Below are positions 63,170-64,000 of a stretch of 64,000 nucleotides of DNA, in pieces. The stretch's first letter is position 1. Each line of letters begins with the position of its first letter. The translations under genes were made by a program, and so were the position numbers. Source of the DNA: Ketobacter alkanivorans (lineage in GTDB: Bacteria > Pseudomonadota > Gammaproteobacteria > Pseudomonadales > Ketobacteraceae); NCBI RefSeq assembly GCF_002863865.1, contig NZ_CP022684.1:860931-924930 (forward strand), given 5' to 3'. The notes beneath the pieces are model-generated. The model saw only the letters and a list, made by a program, of their open reading frames with translations. It searched no databases and was not told where the DNA came from.

Positions 63170-64000
63170 TTACATCGTCGCGCCGGACTTACGCAGTCCG
63201 GCGATCTCTTCCTCACTGAAGCCAGCACCCAGCAGCACCTCATCGGTATGGGCACCCAGCTGGACACCGGTGAAGTCATAGCGTGGCGGGGTTGCCGAGA
63301 ATTTAACCGGAGACGCCAGTTGGCGCTGTGAACCACCCCCTGCGGTCGGCACATCCACCAGCAGCTCGCGCTCAACAATATGAGGATGCTCACAAGCCTC
63401 ACTGAAACTGAGCACCGGCTCCACACAGGCATCCAGCGGACTGAATACTTCCACCCACTCAGCCAACGTGCGGGTTTTCATCACCGCGGCAATATCCTGC
63501 TTAAGCGGCCCCTGAATATCCGGGTTCAAAGCCAAGCCCTTGCTCGACCACTCAGGATGGCCGATGGCCTGGCAAAACTGGGCAAAAAACTGCGGTTCAA
63601 GGCCCGCAACCGATAACCAGCGGCCATCCGAGGTCTCGTAACAATCGTAAAAACTGCCACCGTTAAGCTGCGTCTCTTCCAGCCTGGGCTCCACACCACC
63701 CACCAACGCAGGCGGCGCGGTCAAAGCATGCATAGAGAACGCAGCATCGGTCATACTGATATCCAGATGCTGCCCTTCACCGGTTTGCTGGCGATGAATC
63801 ACCGCTGCCAGAATCGCCATCACCGAATGATAAGAACCACCCGCCACATCTGCAATTTGCACATTAACCGGAGCCGGGCCACCGTCTTTACGCCCGTTAT
63901 AACCAGCAACCCCGGCGATGGACAGGTAGTTCAGATCATGGCCTGCGCGCTGCTTATACGGGCCGGTCTGGCCGTAGCCGGTAATCGAACAAAAAATCAA
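63170..64000 (-). CDS. CaiB/BaiF-family CoA-transferase or alpha-methylacyl-CoA racemase (partial)
   Basis: Truncated by the window end: the C-terminal 276 residues are present and the N-terminus is missing. The run FCSITGYGQTGPYKQRAGHDLNYLSIAGVAGYNG is the class III CoA-transferase/AMACR signature. IADVAGGSYHSVMAILAAVIHRQQTGEGQHLDISMTDAA follows. GLALNPDI, the RLEETQLNGGSFYDCYETSDGRWLSV block and HTDEVLLGAGFSEEEIAGLR at the end are typical of Amacr, which epimerises 2-methyl-branched acyl-CoA so beta-oxidation can go on. Racemase is my preferred reading. Confidence 0.88.
   Translation of the reverse strand: MIFCSITGYGQTGPYKQRAGHDLNYLSIAGVAGYNGRKDGGPAPVNVQIADVAGGSYHSVMAILAAVIHRQQTGEGQHLDISMTDAAFSMHALTAPPALVGGVEPRLEETQLNGGSFYDCYETSDGRWLSVAGLEPQFFAQFCQAIGHPEWSSKGLALNPDIQGPLKQDIAAVMKTRTLAEWVEVFSPLDACVEPVLSFSEACEHPHIVERELLVDVPTAGGGSQRQLASPVKFSATPPRYDFTGVQLGAHTDEVLLGAGFSEEEIAGLRKSGATM

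Noticed and set aside
1..64000. CRISPR arrays, insertion sequences, prophage or integron ends
   Set aside because: No periodic repeats, transposase, integrase or attachment-site-like duplications were seen, including around the tRNA-Asn gene.

Overview
The window is a chromosomal segment of a gammaproteobacterium. The best indicator is the gene order gyrA-serC-pheA-hisC-tyrA/aroA(fused)-cmk-rpsA, flanked by mtnA-mtaD-ubiG-mupP-yciK, which is the arrangement I know from Pseudomonadales. Two long-chain-type acyl-CoA dehydrogenases, a FadL-type channel, three acyl-CoA thioesterases, a multifunctional-enzyme-like SDR and a CaiB/BaiF CoA-transferase point to a lipid- or hydrocarbon-using, probably marine, relative of Alcanivorax/Ketobacter-type bacteria. 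That taxonomic guess is inference. I see no insertion sequence, prophage, integron or CRISPR array.

Layout. 1-5.1 kb: tRNA-Asn, rfaH, a hotdog thioesterase and a leftward cluster ihfB | lapA-lapB-pyrF-comEA-mlaC. 5.4-14.1 kb: a rhomboid protease, an acyl-CoA dehydrogenase, tesA divergent from ybbA-ybbP, and uup. 14.2-17.4 kb: a three-gene signalling operon (membrane chemoreceptor without a sensor domain, STAS antagonist, REC-PP2C-HATPase switch protein). 17.4-23.2 kb: a lipid module (AraC regulator, acyl-CoA dehydrogenase, SDR, TesB-like thioesterase, SirB2 protein, DUF2804 protein). 23.2-28.2 kb: a porin with a half-size phosphate-binding-like protein, then fadL, a SixA-type phosphatase and a DUF503 protein. 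28.6-36.3 kb: prc protease and a HIT protein, a 7TMR-DISM hybrid kinase, yqcC, tolC and an SDR. 36.4-48.5 kb: the housekeeping operon from gyrA to rpsA, and mtnA. 48.8-53.6 kb: mtaD-ubiG-mupP-yciK and a diguanylate cyclase. 53.6-59.4 kb: leftward rnm-yciO-trpS-scpA-scpB-rluB. 59.5-64 kb: yciB-yciI, an SH3 membrane protein, a secreted alpha/beta hydrolase and a truncated CoA-transferase.

How parts work together. The rpsA and ihfB genes, usually adjacent, keep the same orientation but lie 31 kb apart, with the lipid, envelope and signalling genes between them. The most interesting signals are regulatory: a near-consensus sigma-54 promoter ahead of the diguanylate cyclase, a 9-bp perfect inverted repeat bracketing the -10 of the porin gene, a hairpin over the putative start of the acyl-CoA dehydrogenase transcript, and a three-hairpin rpsA leader like those used for S1 autoregulation. 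The chemoreceptor/STAS/phosphatase operon is the best candidate for a less-described system. Several DNA-architecture proteins (IhfB, GyrA, ScpA, ScpB) carry acidic low-complexity tails.
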